From Clostridiales bacterium (GTDB taxonomy: Bacteria; Bacillota_A; Clostridia; Lachnospirales; Bianqueaceae): DNA of 10,830 bases. The notes beneath the pieces are model-generated. The model did not search any database. It was not told the origin of the DNA and saw only the letters and a list, made by a program, of their open reading frames with translations. The first letter of the stretch is position 1; each line of letters starts with the position of its first letter. The stretch spans positions 1-10,830 of the forward strand of contig JAHZBS010000073.1 in assembly GCA_019423265.1 (NCBI GenBank). Direction: 5' to 3'. Positions 1 through 7,545 of this stretch are shown here, piece after piece. The translations under genes were made by a program, and so were the position numbers.

Positions 1-2252
1 ACGATGAGGCGGAGGCCATTTGGCATGAGGACATCGGCATCCCCATGGACCACATTACGAGGCTGGGGAAAGAGGATAATTTTTGGGAACACGGGAGCGG
101 TCCCTGCGGTCCCTGTTCAGAGCTGTACTATGATCGGGGGGAAGAATACGGCTGCGGCTCGCCGGATTGCGGGGTGGGCTGTGACTGCGACCGGTTTATG
201 GAGTTCTGGAATCTGGTCTTCACACAGTTCGACCGCAAGGATGACGGCACCTATGAGCCCCTGGAAAAGAAAAATATCGACACCGGCATGGGCCTGGAGC
301 GTTTGGCGGTGATGATGCAGAACGTGGACTCCCTCTTTGATGTGGACACAATTCGCGCCATCCGGGATCACATCTGCCGGATCGCCGGCGTTGTCTATGG
401 GGCTGATCATGACACGGATGTCTCCGTCCGGGTCATAACGGACCATATCCGATCCATGACCTTCATGATCTCCGACGGAGTCCTGCCCTCCAATGAGGGG
501 AGGGGATATGTGCTGCGCCGTATCCTGCGGAGAGCTGCCCGTCACGGGAAACTGCTGGGCATCAGCCATCCTTTCCTGACAGAGATTAGCCAGACGGTCA
601 TCGACACGGCCAAGGATGCCTATCCGGAATTGGCGGACAAGCGGGATTACATTCACAAGGTCATCGCCAGCGAGGAAGAAAAATTCTATGCGACTCTGGA
701 TGCCGGGCTTGCGATTTTACAGAGTTTTGTCCAGGAGATGAAAGAGGAAGGGGCATCGGTCCTCTCGGGGGCGAAAGCGTTTAAGCTCTATGACACCTAT
801 GGATTCCCCACGGATCTGACAGAAGAAATTTTGGAGGAAGACGGATTTTCCATGGACATGGATGGATTTCACAGGGAGATGGAGGCGCAGCGGATTCGGG
901 CTAGGGAGGCCAGAAGCGAAACGAATTACATGGGCGCAAAGGCCACTGTGTACAATGAACTGAACCCTGCGATGGAGACGCGCTTTGTCGGGTATGAGCA
1001 GCTTTACACGGAGGATTCTGAGATCGTGGCCATCACCAGCGGTGAGGACGTGGTTCAGGAGGCCGCTCAGGGCTGCAAGGTAACCGTGTTTGCCGACAGG
1101 ACGCCGTTCTACGCAACCATGGGCGGACAACATGGGGACTTTGGAACGATCCAGACGGACTCCGGCATCGTGGCAGTCGATGAGACCATCAAAGCCATCG
1201 GGGACAAAATCGGACATGTGGGGACCGTTATCGACGGCGTCATCCGCTGCGGCCAGACTGCCAAGATGGTGGTCGATGAGCGCAACCGCCTGTCAACTGC
1301 CCGGAACCACAGCGCGACGCACCTTCTGCAAAAGGCGCTGCGCAATGTGTTGGGCGCTCACGTGGAGCAAGCGGGCTCCGATGTCAACGGCGACCGCCTT
1401 CGCTTTGATTTCACTCACTTTCAGGCGATGACAGCTGAGGAATTGGAGGCGGTGGAGCGGGAGGTCAATCGCAAGATCCTGTCCGCATTGCCGATCCAAA
1501 CGCAGCAGACCTCCATGGAGGAGGCGCGAAAGGCCGGCGCTATGGCCCTCTTTGGCGAGAAATACGGCGCTGTCGTGCGGATGGTCAGCATGGGAGACTA
1601 CAGCGTTGAGCTGTGCGGAGGGACACATCTGACGAATACGGCGCAGGCAGGCTGCTTCAAAATCTTGTCGGAAAGTGGCATTGCCGCCGGCGTGCGCCGC
1701 ATCGAAGCGCTGACCGGGGAAAAAGCGCTGGAGTACTTCCAGAGGCAGGAGCAAGAGCTGACGGACATCGCGGCCATTCTCAAAGCGAACCGAGACCGAG
1801 TGGTGGAGCAGGTGGAGTCCCTGACTCACCAGGTAAAAGAGTTGCAGCGGGAAGTGAGTTCCCTGAAAAGTCAGCTGACCCAGAGCGCGGCGGCGGATAT
1901 TATGGATAAGGTGGAGACCATAGGCCATATCTCCGTCCTCTGCCTTTACGAGAAGGATATGGCGGCCGACGAGTTGAAGCAGCTGGGGGATACGCTGAAG
2001 GAGAAGCTGGGAGCTTGCATTCTGGTTTTGGCCGGCGGGACAGACAAGCTTCAGTTTGTGGTCATGGCGAGCCAGGAAGCGGTGGAAGCCGGAGCAAATG
2101 CAGGTTTGATCGTCCGGGACGCCGCCAAGGTTGCCGGCGGAGGCGGAGGCGGAAAGCCTGCGATGGCGCAAGCCGGCGGCCGGGACGCCGCCAAGGTGCC
2201 AGCCGCTCTTGAGAAAGCGAAAGAGCTGATTCGGGCCCAGCTGCGGGCATAG
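1..2252 (+). CDS. alaS: Alanyl-tRNA synthetase (AlaS), 5' end outside the window
   Basis: This cytoplasmic class II synthetase charges tRNA-Ala and edits mischarged Ser/Gly-tRNA-Ala. The frame is open from the window edge (first complete codon at 3) to TAG at 2250-2252, giving about 750 residues. AlaS is usually about 875, so roughly 125 N-terminal residues (motifs 1/2) are missing. The first Met codon at 45 is internal, because family-typical sequence (DEAEAIWHEDIGIP) precedes it. Visible parts are the catalytic core with GSGPCGPCSE; class II motif 3 (DTGMGLERLA, about 279-308); the editing-domain zinc site HSATH (1308-1322) and CGGTH (1614-1628); a coiled-coil-like stretch around 1740-1890; and the C-Ala domain with a Gly run and KPAMAQAGG (about 2137-2180). 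All key zinc ligands are present. A CapA-family gene follows 15 nt downstream, so the two may be cotranscribed. Confidence 0.97.
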   Translation, partial: DEAEAIWHEDIGIPMDHITRLGKEDNFWEHGSGPCGPCSELYYDRGEEYGCGSPDCGVGCDCDRFMEFWNLVFTQFDRKDDGTYEPLEKKNIDTGMGLERLAVMMQNVDSLFDVDTIRAIRDHICRIAGVVYGADHDTDVSVRVITDHIRSMTFMISDGVLPSNEGRGYVLRRILRRAARHGKLLGISHPFLTEISQTVIDTAKDAYPELADKRDYIHKVIASEEEKFYATLDAGLAILQSFVQEMKEEGASVLSGAKAFKLYDTYGFPTDLTEEILEEDGFSMDMDGFHREMEAQRIRAREARSETNYMGAKATVYNELNPAMETRFVGYEQLYTEDSEIVAITSGEDVVQEAAQGCKVTVFADRTPFYATMGGQHGDFGTIQTDSGIVAVDETIKAIGDKIGHVGTVIDGVIRCGQTAKMVVDERNRLSTARNHSATHLLQKALRNVLGAHVEQAGSDVNGDRLRFDFTHFQAMTAEELEAVEREVNRKILSALPIQTQQTSMEEARKAGAMALFGEKYGAVVRMVSMGDYSVELCGGTHLTNTAQAGCFKILSESGIAAGVRRIEALTGEKALEYFQRQEQELTDIAAILKANRDRVVEQVESLTHQVKELQREVSSLKSQLTQSAAADIMDKVETIGHISVLCLYEKDMAADELKQLGDTLKEKLGACILVLAGGTDKLQFVVMASQEAVEAGANAGLIVRDAAKVAGGGGGGKPAMAQAGGRDAAKVPAALEKAKELIRAQLRA

Positions 2253-2267
2253 ACGGGAGATGGGACG

Positions 2268-3650
2268 ATGAAGAATAGGAAAAATAACCGATGGGTGAAG
2301 AGGGTGCTGGCCTGTGAAGCCGTAGCGATCATCGCCCTGTTGGCAGTCCTCATCCTGTGGATTGCCAGACCGGCAGATGTGGAGAACGACCAGCCCCAGT
2401 ACGCCCTTGCGGAGAGCTCCGCGGAGAGCCGCATGGAAGAGGTGAGCACAGAGCCTATCTCATCCGCGCCGCCTCCGGACGAGAGCTCTCAGGAGGAAGA
2501 GATCCCGGAGGCGAGGATGGTGCTGGGCGCAGTTGGTGATATTATGTTCCACGAGTGGCAGCTGACGCGGGCATATCGGGGCGGAGATTCCTTTGATTTT
2601 ACAGACAGCTTTTCCGCTATAGCGCCTCAGATTCAGGAGGCAGATTTTGCCGTTGCCAACCTGGAGACGGTGTTCGCCGGCCAGAATCAGGGGAACCCGA
2701 CCAGCGAAAAGGTTTATGGCTATAGTTCCTACCCGTGTTTCAACACGCCGTCCCAGGCGGCGGTCAATATCCGGGATGCGGGCTTTGATTTCCTGGGAAC
2801 GGCCAACAATCATTCCCTGGACGCCAATGTAAAAGGGCTGTTGAGCACGCTGGAGGTGCTGCGGGAGGTGGGAATTCCGTCCACGGGTTCTTACAGCGAG
2901 GTGGACGCGCCCCGCGCGTCCGTCCAGGAGGTCAATGGGTTCCGGCTGGGATTTCTGGCCTACACCTATGGGGCCAACGGGTTTACCCTGCCAGCGGATC
3001 AAAAAGGGCTTTTGAATATGCTGGAAGATTATGATGCGGACAAGATCAACGCAATGTACGAGGAGACGGAAAAGCTAGCCAAGAGCGGGGAGGCCGATCT
3101 GGTCATTGTGATGATGCATTTTGGCACCGAATACCAGTATACACCCAACAGCACCCAGGAGGAGATGGTGGACAAGCTTTTCGAGGCCGGCGCCGATATT
3201 ATTTTAGGGAGTCATCCTCACGTGTTGCAGCCCTTCGAAGTTCGGGAGATTGTCAACGAGGACGGAACTACGCGGCAGGGATTTGTTATCTACTCTCTGG
3301 GGAATTTCATTTCATCCCAGTACTACACGGAACAGCGCCCATACTACAAAGAATTGGGCGTATACATTCAATTTCAACTGTCAAAGCGGGGAGAAGAGAA
3401 GCCAACCCTGGAATCGGTATCCCTCATGCCCACCTATGTGCAGTGGAAAGACGAGTATATCCGGGTGGTGCCTGTGGAGCTGGCCATCGACAGCTATGAC
3501 AACGGTGGGAATACATACGACCTCACGGCCTCGGATCACACAAAGATCACGAGAGTGCAGCAATTTTTCCAGACATCCTTTTGGCCGGAGGAATATTCCT
3601 ACACCCTGTCCGACGGGTATTACGTTGTGAATCTGACGGAGCCGGGGTGA
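2268..3650 (+). CDS. CapA family protein (poly-gamma-glutamate-type metallophosphatase), membrane-anchored
   Basis: This 460-residue protein belongs to the CapA/PGA_cap family of calcineurin-like metallophosphoesterase folds. Family members are associated with poly-gamma-glutamate capsule synthesis, but many have no proven substrate. The N-terminus has a basic start (MKNRKNNRWVKR) and one hydrophobic segment at about residues 14-33, predicting a signal anchor with the rest outside. A low-complexity Ser/Glu/Pro linker spans about 45-82. The domain shows GDIMFHE (90-96), NLE (131-133), ANNHSLD (179-185), MMHFGTEY (282-289), GSHPHVLQPFE (314-324) and SLGNFISSQ (343-351), whose Asp/Asn/His residues are the likely metal ligands. 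GGGAG-type purines (GGGAG at 2255-2259) lie 8 nt before the ATG. No capB/capC-like neighbours are seen, so a capsule role is unproven. The 3' end overlaps the convergent AraC gene by 31 bp. Confidence 0.9.
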   Translation: MKNRKNNRWVKRVLACEAVAIIALLAVLILWIARPADVENDQPQYALAESSAESRMEEVSTEPISSAPPPDESSQEEEIPEARMVLGAVGDIMFHEWQLTRAYRGGDSFDFTDSFSAIAPQIQEADFAVANLETVFAGQNQGNPTSEKVYGYSSYPCFNTPSQAAVNIRDAGFDFLGTANNHSLDANVKGLLSTLEVLREVGIPSTGSYSEVDAPRASVQEVNGFRLGFLAYTYGANGFTLPADQKGLLNMLEDYDADKINAMYEETEKLAKSGEADLVIVMMHFGTEYQYTPNSTQEEMVDKLFEAGADIILGSHPHVLQPFEVREIVNEDGTTRQGFVIYSLGNFISSQYYTEQRPYYKELGVYIQFQLSKRGEEKPTLESVSLMPTYVQWKDEYIRVVPVELAIDSYDNGGNTYDLTASDHTKITRVQQFFQTSFWPEEYSYTLSDGYYVVNLTEPG

Positions 3651-4507
3651 GAAAATGTCCTTCGATATTGAGTTGGCGTCATACCATAGGCTTGCTTAAA
3701 GATCTCCCCAAAATATTTGATGTCTTCGTATCCACAGGCCTCCGCAATACGGTTGACAGGGTCGCGGGTGTTGATCAACAGCCTGCAAGCCTGCTCGAGA
3801 CGAACTTTTCGGAGGTATTGCGCATAACCGCAGCCCGTGCAGAGGGCAAAGCGCCTGCTGAGCTGGCTGACGCTGAGGTTCAGGCTGGCGGCCCTCTGGC
3901 AAAGACTCTGTGTGCCTGCCGGATCTCTATGAATTTCATCCAGAAGATCGGAAATGATAGGATCGTCCCTGGATAGGTCCTGGGCGTTTTGCGCTTCGAT
4001 CTTTCGCGCTGTCAAGATAATCAGCTCAATCAATCCCGACCGGATAACCTGTAGGTACCCGGTCGGGATTGTGGTATATTCCCGCATCAGCTTAAGCAAA
4101 ATGTGGAAAATGCTCTTGTCATCATCGTGAAAGACGCGGTCTGCCAGGGCGCGGTACTTGGCGGTGTATCCAAGACCCAGCATATAGTGCTCCAGCATGG
4201 CCTGAAAACTTTCACAGAGGGAGAGGGACCGGTCGATGAGGCCGGGGCGAAAGAGGCAGTTGATGACGGTCAGATTGGAGCTGATGATGTCGTAGCTGTG
4301 GGTCGTTCCGTAATCGACAATGATGTAGTCGCCTTCCTGAATTTTCTTGGAGAGACCGGACATGGAGTGGACCGCCCAACCGCTCTGCACATAGAACAGC
4401 TCTAAGTAGCGATGGCTGTGCTTTGTCACAGGGAACAGGACGTCTGTGCGGTGAATATCAAATATGTCCGCCAAATGGCGGGCCGGCGTATCACTTGGAT
4501 ATAGCAC
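3620..4507 (-). CDS. AraC-family transcriptional regulator with N-terminal cupin
   Basis: This 295-residue DNA-binding regulator has an N-terminal cupin-type ligand domain (about residues 22-80, with KHSH at 29-32 and ELF at 36-38). A helical linker follows, then a C-terminal AraC double helix-turn-helix: helix 1 around 199-225 (SLNLSVSQLSRRF) and helix 2 around 249-272, ending in the family signature YGMTPTQYRR (274-283). I chose GTG at 4505-4507 because a strong Shine-Dalgarno site, AGGGGGT (4520-4514), lies 6 nt upstream. A TTG at 4529-4531 keeps the frame open for eight more codons, but it would put the ribosome site inside the gene. It is divergent from a URO-D-family enzyme gene, which is the natural candidate target. 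Its ligand is unknown. Its last ten codons lie within the 3' end of the CapA gene, after the conserved domain has ended. Confidence 0.92.
   Translation of the reverse strand: MLYPSDTPARHLADIFDIHRTDVLFPVTKHSHRYLELFYVQSGWAVHSMSGLSKKIQEGDYIIVDYGTTHSYDIISSNLTVINCLFRPGLIDRSLSLCESFQAMLEHYMLGLGYTAKYRALADRVFHDDDKSIFHILLKLMREYTTIPTGYLQVIRSGLIELIILTARKIEAQNAQDLSRDDPIISDLLDEIHRDPAGTQSLCQRAASLNLSVSQLSRRFALCTGCGYAQYLRKVRLEQACRLLINTRDPVNRIAEACGYEDIKYFGEIFKQAYGMTPTQYRRTFSHPGSVRFTT
4031..4071. repeat. Perfect 13-bp inverted repeat inside the AraC regulator gene
   Basis: Arms CAATCCCGACCGG (4031-4043) and CCGGTCGGGATTG (4059-4071) are exact reverse complements, separated by 15 nt. The loop has its own small ACCT/AGGT (4047-4056) inverted repeat. 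It lies in the linker-coding part of the gene (residues about 146-159). No U-run follows on the coding strand, so it does not look like an intrinsic terminator. Confidence 0.85.
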
Positions 4508-4513
4508 AAAATT

Positions 4514-4520
4514 ACCCCCT
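4514..4520 (-). promoter_or_regulatory. Shine-Dalgarno site deciding the AraC regulator start
   Basis: On the minus strand AGGGGGT lies 6 nt before GTG at 4507-4505. This favours GTG over the longer TTG start at 4531. Confidence 0.75.
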
Positions 4521-4540
4521 AATCTGAGCAAAAATACCGG

Positions 4541-4569
4541 TTGTTTTTAGTATAGCAATTTGCTATGCT
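4541..4569 (+). promoter_or_regulatory. Predicted promoter of the URO-D-family gene
   Basis: TTGTTT (4541-4546), a 17-bp spacer and TATGCT (4564-4569), with an extended -10 TG at 4561-4562. The -35 box is weak (three of six consensus bases). That would suit activator-dependent control, but this is inference. Transcription should start near 4576. Confidence 0.55.
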
Positions 4570-4577
4570 ATTGGCAA
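4549..4577 (-). promoter_or_regulatory. Predicted sigma-70-type promoter of the AraC regulator gene
   Basis: On the minus strand TTGCCA (4577-4572) is followed, after exactly 17 bp, by TATACT (4554-4549). Both hexamers are close to the consensus, and transcription should start near 4542, leaving a leader of about 35 nt. It overlaps the opposing promoter of the URO-D-family gene and contains the palindrome at 4552-4566. Confidence 0.7.
4552..4566. promoter_or_regulatory. 15-bp palindrome, candidate operator between divergent genes
   Basis: Perfect 7-bp arms, ATAGCAA (4552-4558) and TTGCTAT (4560-4566), flank a single T. The palindrome overlaps both predicted -10 elements. A protein bound here would affect both promoters. 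The AraC regulator is the obvious candidate by position, although AraC proteins more often bind direct repeats, so another repressor is possible. Confidence 0.5.
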
Positions 4578-4620
4578 GACCGATTCCGAATATATTTGTA
4601 ATTTGAAAGGTGGAACAGCA

Positions 4621-5595
4621 ATGACATCGAGAGAATTGGTGGCCAAGACCATACGGGGGGAGAATACTACGGGTATTACGCCGGTATATGGGTGGGTCAG
4701 CGCGAATCTGAGCGAGGCGATTGAGAGAGAATACGGCAGCGTTCAAAATTTTGAGGACCACTATGAATTTGACATGGCCCATATTTTCGGTGGGCCGGAG
4801 ATGTATGATAGAGCCTTGCTGGACGAGATCCGCAGGGAGGAGGGTGAGATCACGCCGGAGAAGCTATTGGAGGTCCCATTCCGGCCTACGGATCGCGCGG
4901 AAGACTATGAAGGGGTTAAGAAGAGCTTGGATTTCTATGGGCGAGAGCGGGAGCGATTCTGCTACATCCAGTCCAACGGGATTTTTGAGCTGAACAATGG
5001 ATTCTTTGGCATAGAAGATCATCTCTGTTGGATCGCCCTGTACAAAGATGAATTGCGGGAGCTCTACGGGCGGCAGGCGCGCTGGAACGCTGAGGTGGCC
5101 TCCAATATGCTGGATCTGGGAATGGATATGATCCATGTGTCGGATGACTGGGGGTCACAGAATAGCCTCATGTTCAGCCCTGCGGACCTGAGACAGCTCA
5201 TTGCGCCAAATCACCGCCCCACCGCCAAGCTGGTCAAGGACCGGGGAGCCTTTATGAGCCTGCACTCCGACGGCTGTATACGCGATGCGCTGGACACGAT
5301 TGTGGACCTGGGCTATGATCTGGTCCATCCATGGCAGGAAGCCGCCGGCATGGACTATACCCTGTATTTAGAAAAATATCAGCACTCGCTGGCGATCCTG
5401 GGAGGCCTCTGCATCCAGACAACCCTAGGGTTTGGCGATCTCGTGCATCTAGAATCGGAGATTCGCCGCGTATTCTCCCTTCTCAAGGGCAAGCGATTTA
5501 TATGCTGTACAACCCATTTTGTCCAGAACCATTGTTCAATGGAGGAGCTCTCTTTCGCCTACGACCTGGTCATGAAGCTATCGGGAAAGCGGTAA
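4621..5595 (+). CDS. Uroporphyrinogen decarboxylase (URO-D) family protein, possibly methyltransferase-like
   Basis: This 324-residue protein is recognised as a URO-D-fold TIM-barrel member. The family includes haem-pathway HemE and the MtaA/CmuA-type corrinoid methyltransferases. Supporting segments are the N-terminal TSRELVAKTIRGE, DLGMDMIHVSDDWGSQ (165-180), the strand ending LHSDGCIRDALDTIVDLG (214-231), and a HPWQEAAGMD segment (236-245). HemE-specific N-terminal arginine motifs are not evident, so this is probably not haem synthesis. The H-x-C zinc motif of MtaA-type enzymes reads H215-S-D217, with a Cys two positions later at 219. ATG at 4621 is chosen because AAAGGTGG (4606-4613) sits 7 nt upstream. 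The TTG at 4603 would precede that ribosome site. No corrinoid protein or other methyltransferase subunit is in the window. It is divergent from, and probably controlled by, the AraC regulator. The substrate is unknown. Confidence 0.85.
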   Translation: MTSRELVAKTIRGENTTGITPVYGWVSANLSEAIEREYGSVQNFEDHYEFDMAHIFGGPEMYDRALLDEIRREEGEITPEKLLEVPFRPTDRAEDYEGVKKSLDFYGRERERFCYIQSNGIFELNNGFFGIEDHLCWIALYKDELRELYGRQARWNAEVASNMLDLGMDMIHVSDDWGSQNSLMFSPADLRQLIAPNHRPTAKLVKDRGAFMSLHSDGCIRDALDTIVDLGYDLVHPWQEAAGMDYTLYLEKYQHSLAILGGLCIQTTLGFGDLVHLESEIRRVFSLLKGKRFICCTTHFVQNHCSMEELSFAYDLVMKLSGKR

Positions 5596-5641
5596 GACTG
5601 TGTATGGTGTTCGGGGATAGGATACCGCGGCGGCCTGGGAT

Positions 5642-5670
5642 TTGACGAATCATGAAAAATGTGGTATTCT
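5642..5670 (+). promoter_or_regulatory. Predicted promoter of the S1 protein/phosphatase pair
   Basis: TTGACG (5642-5647), a 17-bp spacer and TATTCT (5665-5670), with an extended -10 TGG (5662-5664) just before it. Five of six -35 bases match the consensus. Transcription should start near 5677, leaving a leader of about 30 nt before the S1 gene. Confidence 0.75.
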
Positions 5671-5708
5671 ACAGATAAGAACACATACAGATTAGGATGG
5701 TGAAAGAA

Positions 5709-6905
5709 ATGAGTGAAGAACAGAGAACGCAGGAACCGGAAGAGCTCTCCATGGAAGATTTCGCGGAGGAGCTGGAAAAGACATTTCAGAAAGTATACGC
5801 CGGCGACATTGTGAAGGCAAAGATTCTCGAATTAGGCCCCGATGATGCCGTCGTCGATATGGGTTCCTACATGGATGGGATTCTCCCTGTGGCGGATCTC
5901 GTCTATGATGGAGAAGTCTTGGACGAGCTATATCATGTGGGAGATGAACTGACCTTGATGGTCACGCGGGTGGATTCGGCGGAGGGGCAAATCTTTTTGT
6001 CGAAGAAAGAGGCGGACAAGATTATCATTTGGGATGAGCTACAGGAGAAGAAGGACAGGGAAGAACCGATTTCCGTCAAGGTCAAGGGCGTTGTGAAGGG
6101 CGGCCTTCGAATTGGGTATAAGGGCGTGGAGGGCTTTATGCCTGCGTCGCAGGTATCCATCTCCTATGTGGAGAATTTGGAAGACTACCTAAACACGGTT
6201 TTGGATGCGGAAGTTATGGACCTGGATGCCCAGAAGAAGAACTTGGTAGTGACGAGAAAATCCATCGAGAAAAAACAGGCGGAGCAGGCGAAGAAAGATG
6301 TCTATGCCACGCTGGAAAAGGGGACGACGCTCACGGGCAAGGTCGTCAGGCTGGCCAACTTTGGAGCGTTTGTTGAGATTGCACCCCATGTGGACGGCTT
6401 AGTCCACGTGACGGATATGTCCTGGAAGCGGGTCAAACATCCGTCGGACATTGTCCAGGAGGGGGATGTGGTGCAGGTTCACGTGCTGGACGTAGACCCT
6501 GTCAGGGAGCGGATCAGCCTGAGCTTAAAGGATGTGGCCGGGGACCCCTGGAATGCGGTTTCCTTCCGGGAGGGCGATATTCTGACTGGCAAAAAGGTTG
6601 TGAAAATCATTGGAAGTGGAGCGTTCGTCGAGGTAGCGGACGGGCTTGAAGGGTTCGTACACATTTCCCAGATCGCGCCAAAGCGGATCAATACGGTGAG
6701 CGAGGCGCTGTCCGAAGGGGATGAGGTCAATGTGAAGGTTCTAAAGATTGACCGTGAGCAGAAGCGGATCTCCCTGAGCATAAAGGAAGCGGCTCAGGAT
6801 GCGATCAACCGGGAAGAGGAGGAGAATATCAAAAGCTATACTCAGGATTCCGGTGATATTGGCGTATCGCTTCAGGAAGCATTCAAGGGAATTCATTTGG
6901 ACTGA
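5709..6905 (+). CDS. rpsA: S1 RNA-binding domain protein (ribosomal protein S1 homologue), four repeats
   Basis: This 398-residue protein is built from four S1 (OB-fold) RNA-binding repeats at about residues 31-100, 119-185, 203-274 and 287-360. Repeats 3 and 4 carry the classical pattern (GKVVRLANFGAFVEI; VDGLVHVTDMSW; RISLSLKD). Four repeats match the short S1 form of Gram-positive bacteria (RpsA/YpfD type), not the six-repeat E. coli form. Such proteins bind mRNA at the ribosome, but their role in Firmicutes is less essential and less clear. ATG at 5709 is chosen because AGGATGG (5694-5700) lies 8 nt upstream. The ATG at 5697 sits inside that ribosome site. The N-terminus is acidic (MSEEQRTQEPEELSMEDF). 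It is not fused to IspH, as it is in some Clostridia. A histidine phosphatase follows after 8 nt. Confidence 0.9.
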   Translation: MSEEQRTQEPEELSMEDFAEELEKTFQKVYAGDIVKAKILELGPDDAVVDMGSYMDGILPVADLVYDGEVLDELYHVGDELTLMVTRVDSAEGQIFLSKKEADKIIIWDELQEKKDREEPISVKVKGVVKGGLRIGYKGVEGFMPASQVSISYVENLEDYLNTVLDAEVMDLDAQKKNLVVTRKSIEKKQAEQAKKDVYATLEKGTTLTGKVVRLANFGAFVEIAPHVDGLVHVTDMSWKRVKHPSDIVQEGDVVQVHVLDVDPVRERISLSLKDVAGDPWNAVSFREGDILTGKKVVKIIGSGAFVEVADGLEGFVHISQIAPKRINTVSEALSEGDEVNVKVLKIDREQKRISLSIKEAAQDAINREEEENIKSYTQDSGDIGVSLQEAFKGIHLD

Positions 6906-6913
6906 GTCAGGCC

Positions 6914-7534
6914 ATGACGAGACTCTTTATTGTACGGCACGCACAGGCTACCGGAAATCAGGAAAAGCGATTTCAGGGGAGCACGGACAATGATGTCAGC
7001 GAATACGGGCGCTTGCAGTTGGCGGCACTCTCTGCCAGGTGTCACAGCCTGCCTCTGGATCGGATCTATACGAGCCCTCTGCGGCGGGCCGTGGAGACGG
7101 CAAAGGCTGTGGACGCGGGACGCGGGATCGCGATCCTCGAGAGGAACGAGTTGAGAGAGATCGACTGCGGCGTGTGGGAAGGGATGACATGGGACTCGAT
7201 CCGGCGCCAGCGGGCGGCGGAATTCGAGACGTGGACGTCGAAGCCTCATGAATTCCAGGCGCCCGGCGGGGAAGCGATGAGCTCCGTATTCTCCAGGATG
7301 AATCATGTCTTCCGTGAGATTTTGGAGGACAATCCGGGCGGCTGTGTGGCAATCGTCTCTCACGGCTGCGCCATACGGAACCTCATGTGCCGAATCCATG
7401 GGCGGCCCTTTGAACAGCTGTCGCAAACGCCTTGGATGGATCATGCCGCCGTCACGGCCGTGGAGGATTCGGCTGCCGGTCTCTCAATCGTGTTTGAGAA
7501 TGATATACGCCATCTAGAGAAAATCAACTCATAA
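6914..7534 (+). CDS. Histidine phosphatase family protein (phosphoglycerate mutase-like)
   Basis: This 206-residue protein of the histidine phosphatase (branch 1, PhoE/GpmB-like) superfamily hydrolyses phosphate through a phospho-histidine intermediate. The catalytic set is visible: RHA at residues 8-10, where R8 and H9 form the RHG-type motif; TSPLRRA (53-59, with R58); the acid region REIDCGVWEG (81-90, with E82); and SHG (149-151, with H150). The size is normal. The substrate cannot be told from sequence; cobalamin-pathway CobC and broad-specificity phosphatases look alike, and no cobalamin genes are adjacent. The ATG lies 8 nt after the S1 stop codon with no clear Shine-Dalgarno site. Translation is therefore probably coupled to the S1 gene on one transcript. 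The strong hairpin 12 nt downstream ends the transcript. Confidence 0.9.
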   Translation: MTRLFIVRHAQATGNQEKRFQGSTDNDVSEYGRLQLAALSARCHSLPLDRIYTSPLRRAVETAKAVDAGRGIAILERNELREIDCGVWEGMTWDSIRRQRAAEFETWTSKPHEFQAPGGEAMSSVFSRMNHVFREILEDNPGGCVAIVSHGCAIRNLMCRIHGRPFEQLSQTPWMDHAAVTAVEDSAAGLSIVFENDIRHLEKINS

Positions 7535-7545
7535 TCTACCCAGCA

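Noticed and set aside
1293..2171. 292-codon minus-strand open frame opposite alaS
   Set aside because: The overlapping plus-strand AlaS frame carries the zinc-site and C-Ala motifs. The antisense product has no domain pattern and looks like a shadow.
4529..4531. TTG as start of the AraC regulator
   Set aside because: It would place the strong AGGGGGT ribosome site inside the gene. GTG at 4507 is correctly spaced from that site.
4603..4605. TTG as start of the URO-D-family gene
   Set aside because: It directly precedes the AAAGGTGG ribosome site, which serves the ATG at 4621.
7125..7136. 12-bp palindrome GGATCGCGATCC in the phosphatase gene
   Set aside because: A few perfect 12-bp palindromes are expected by chance in about 11 kb. 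Nothing nearby suggests a function.
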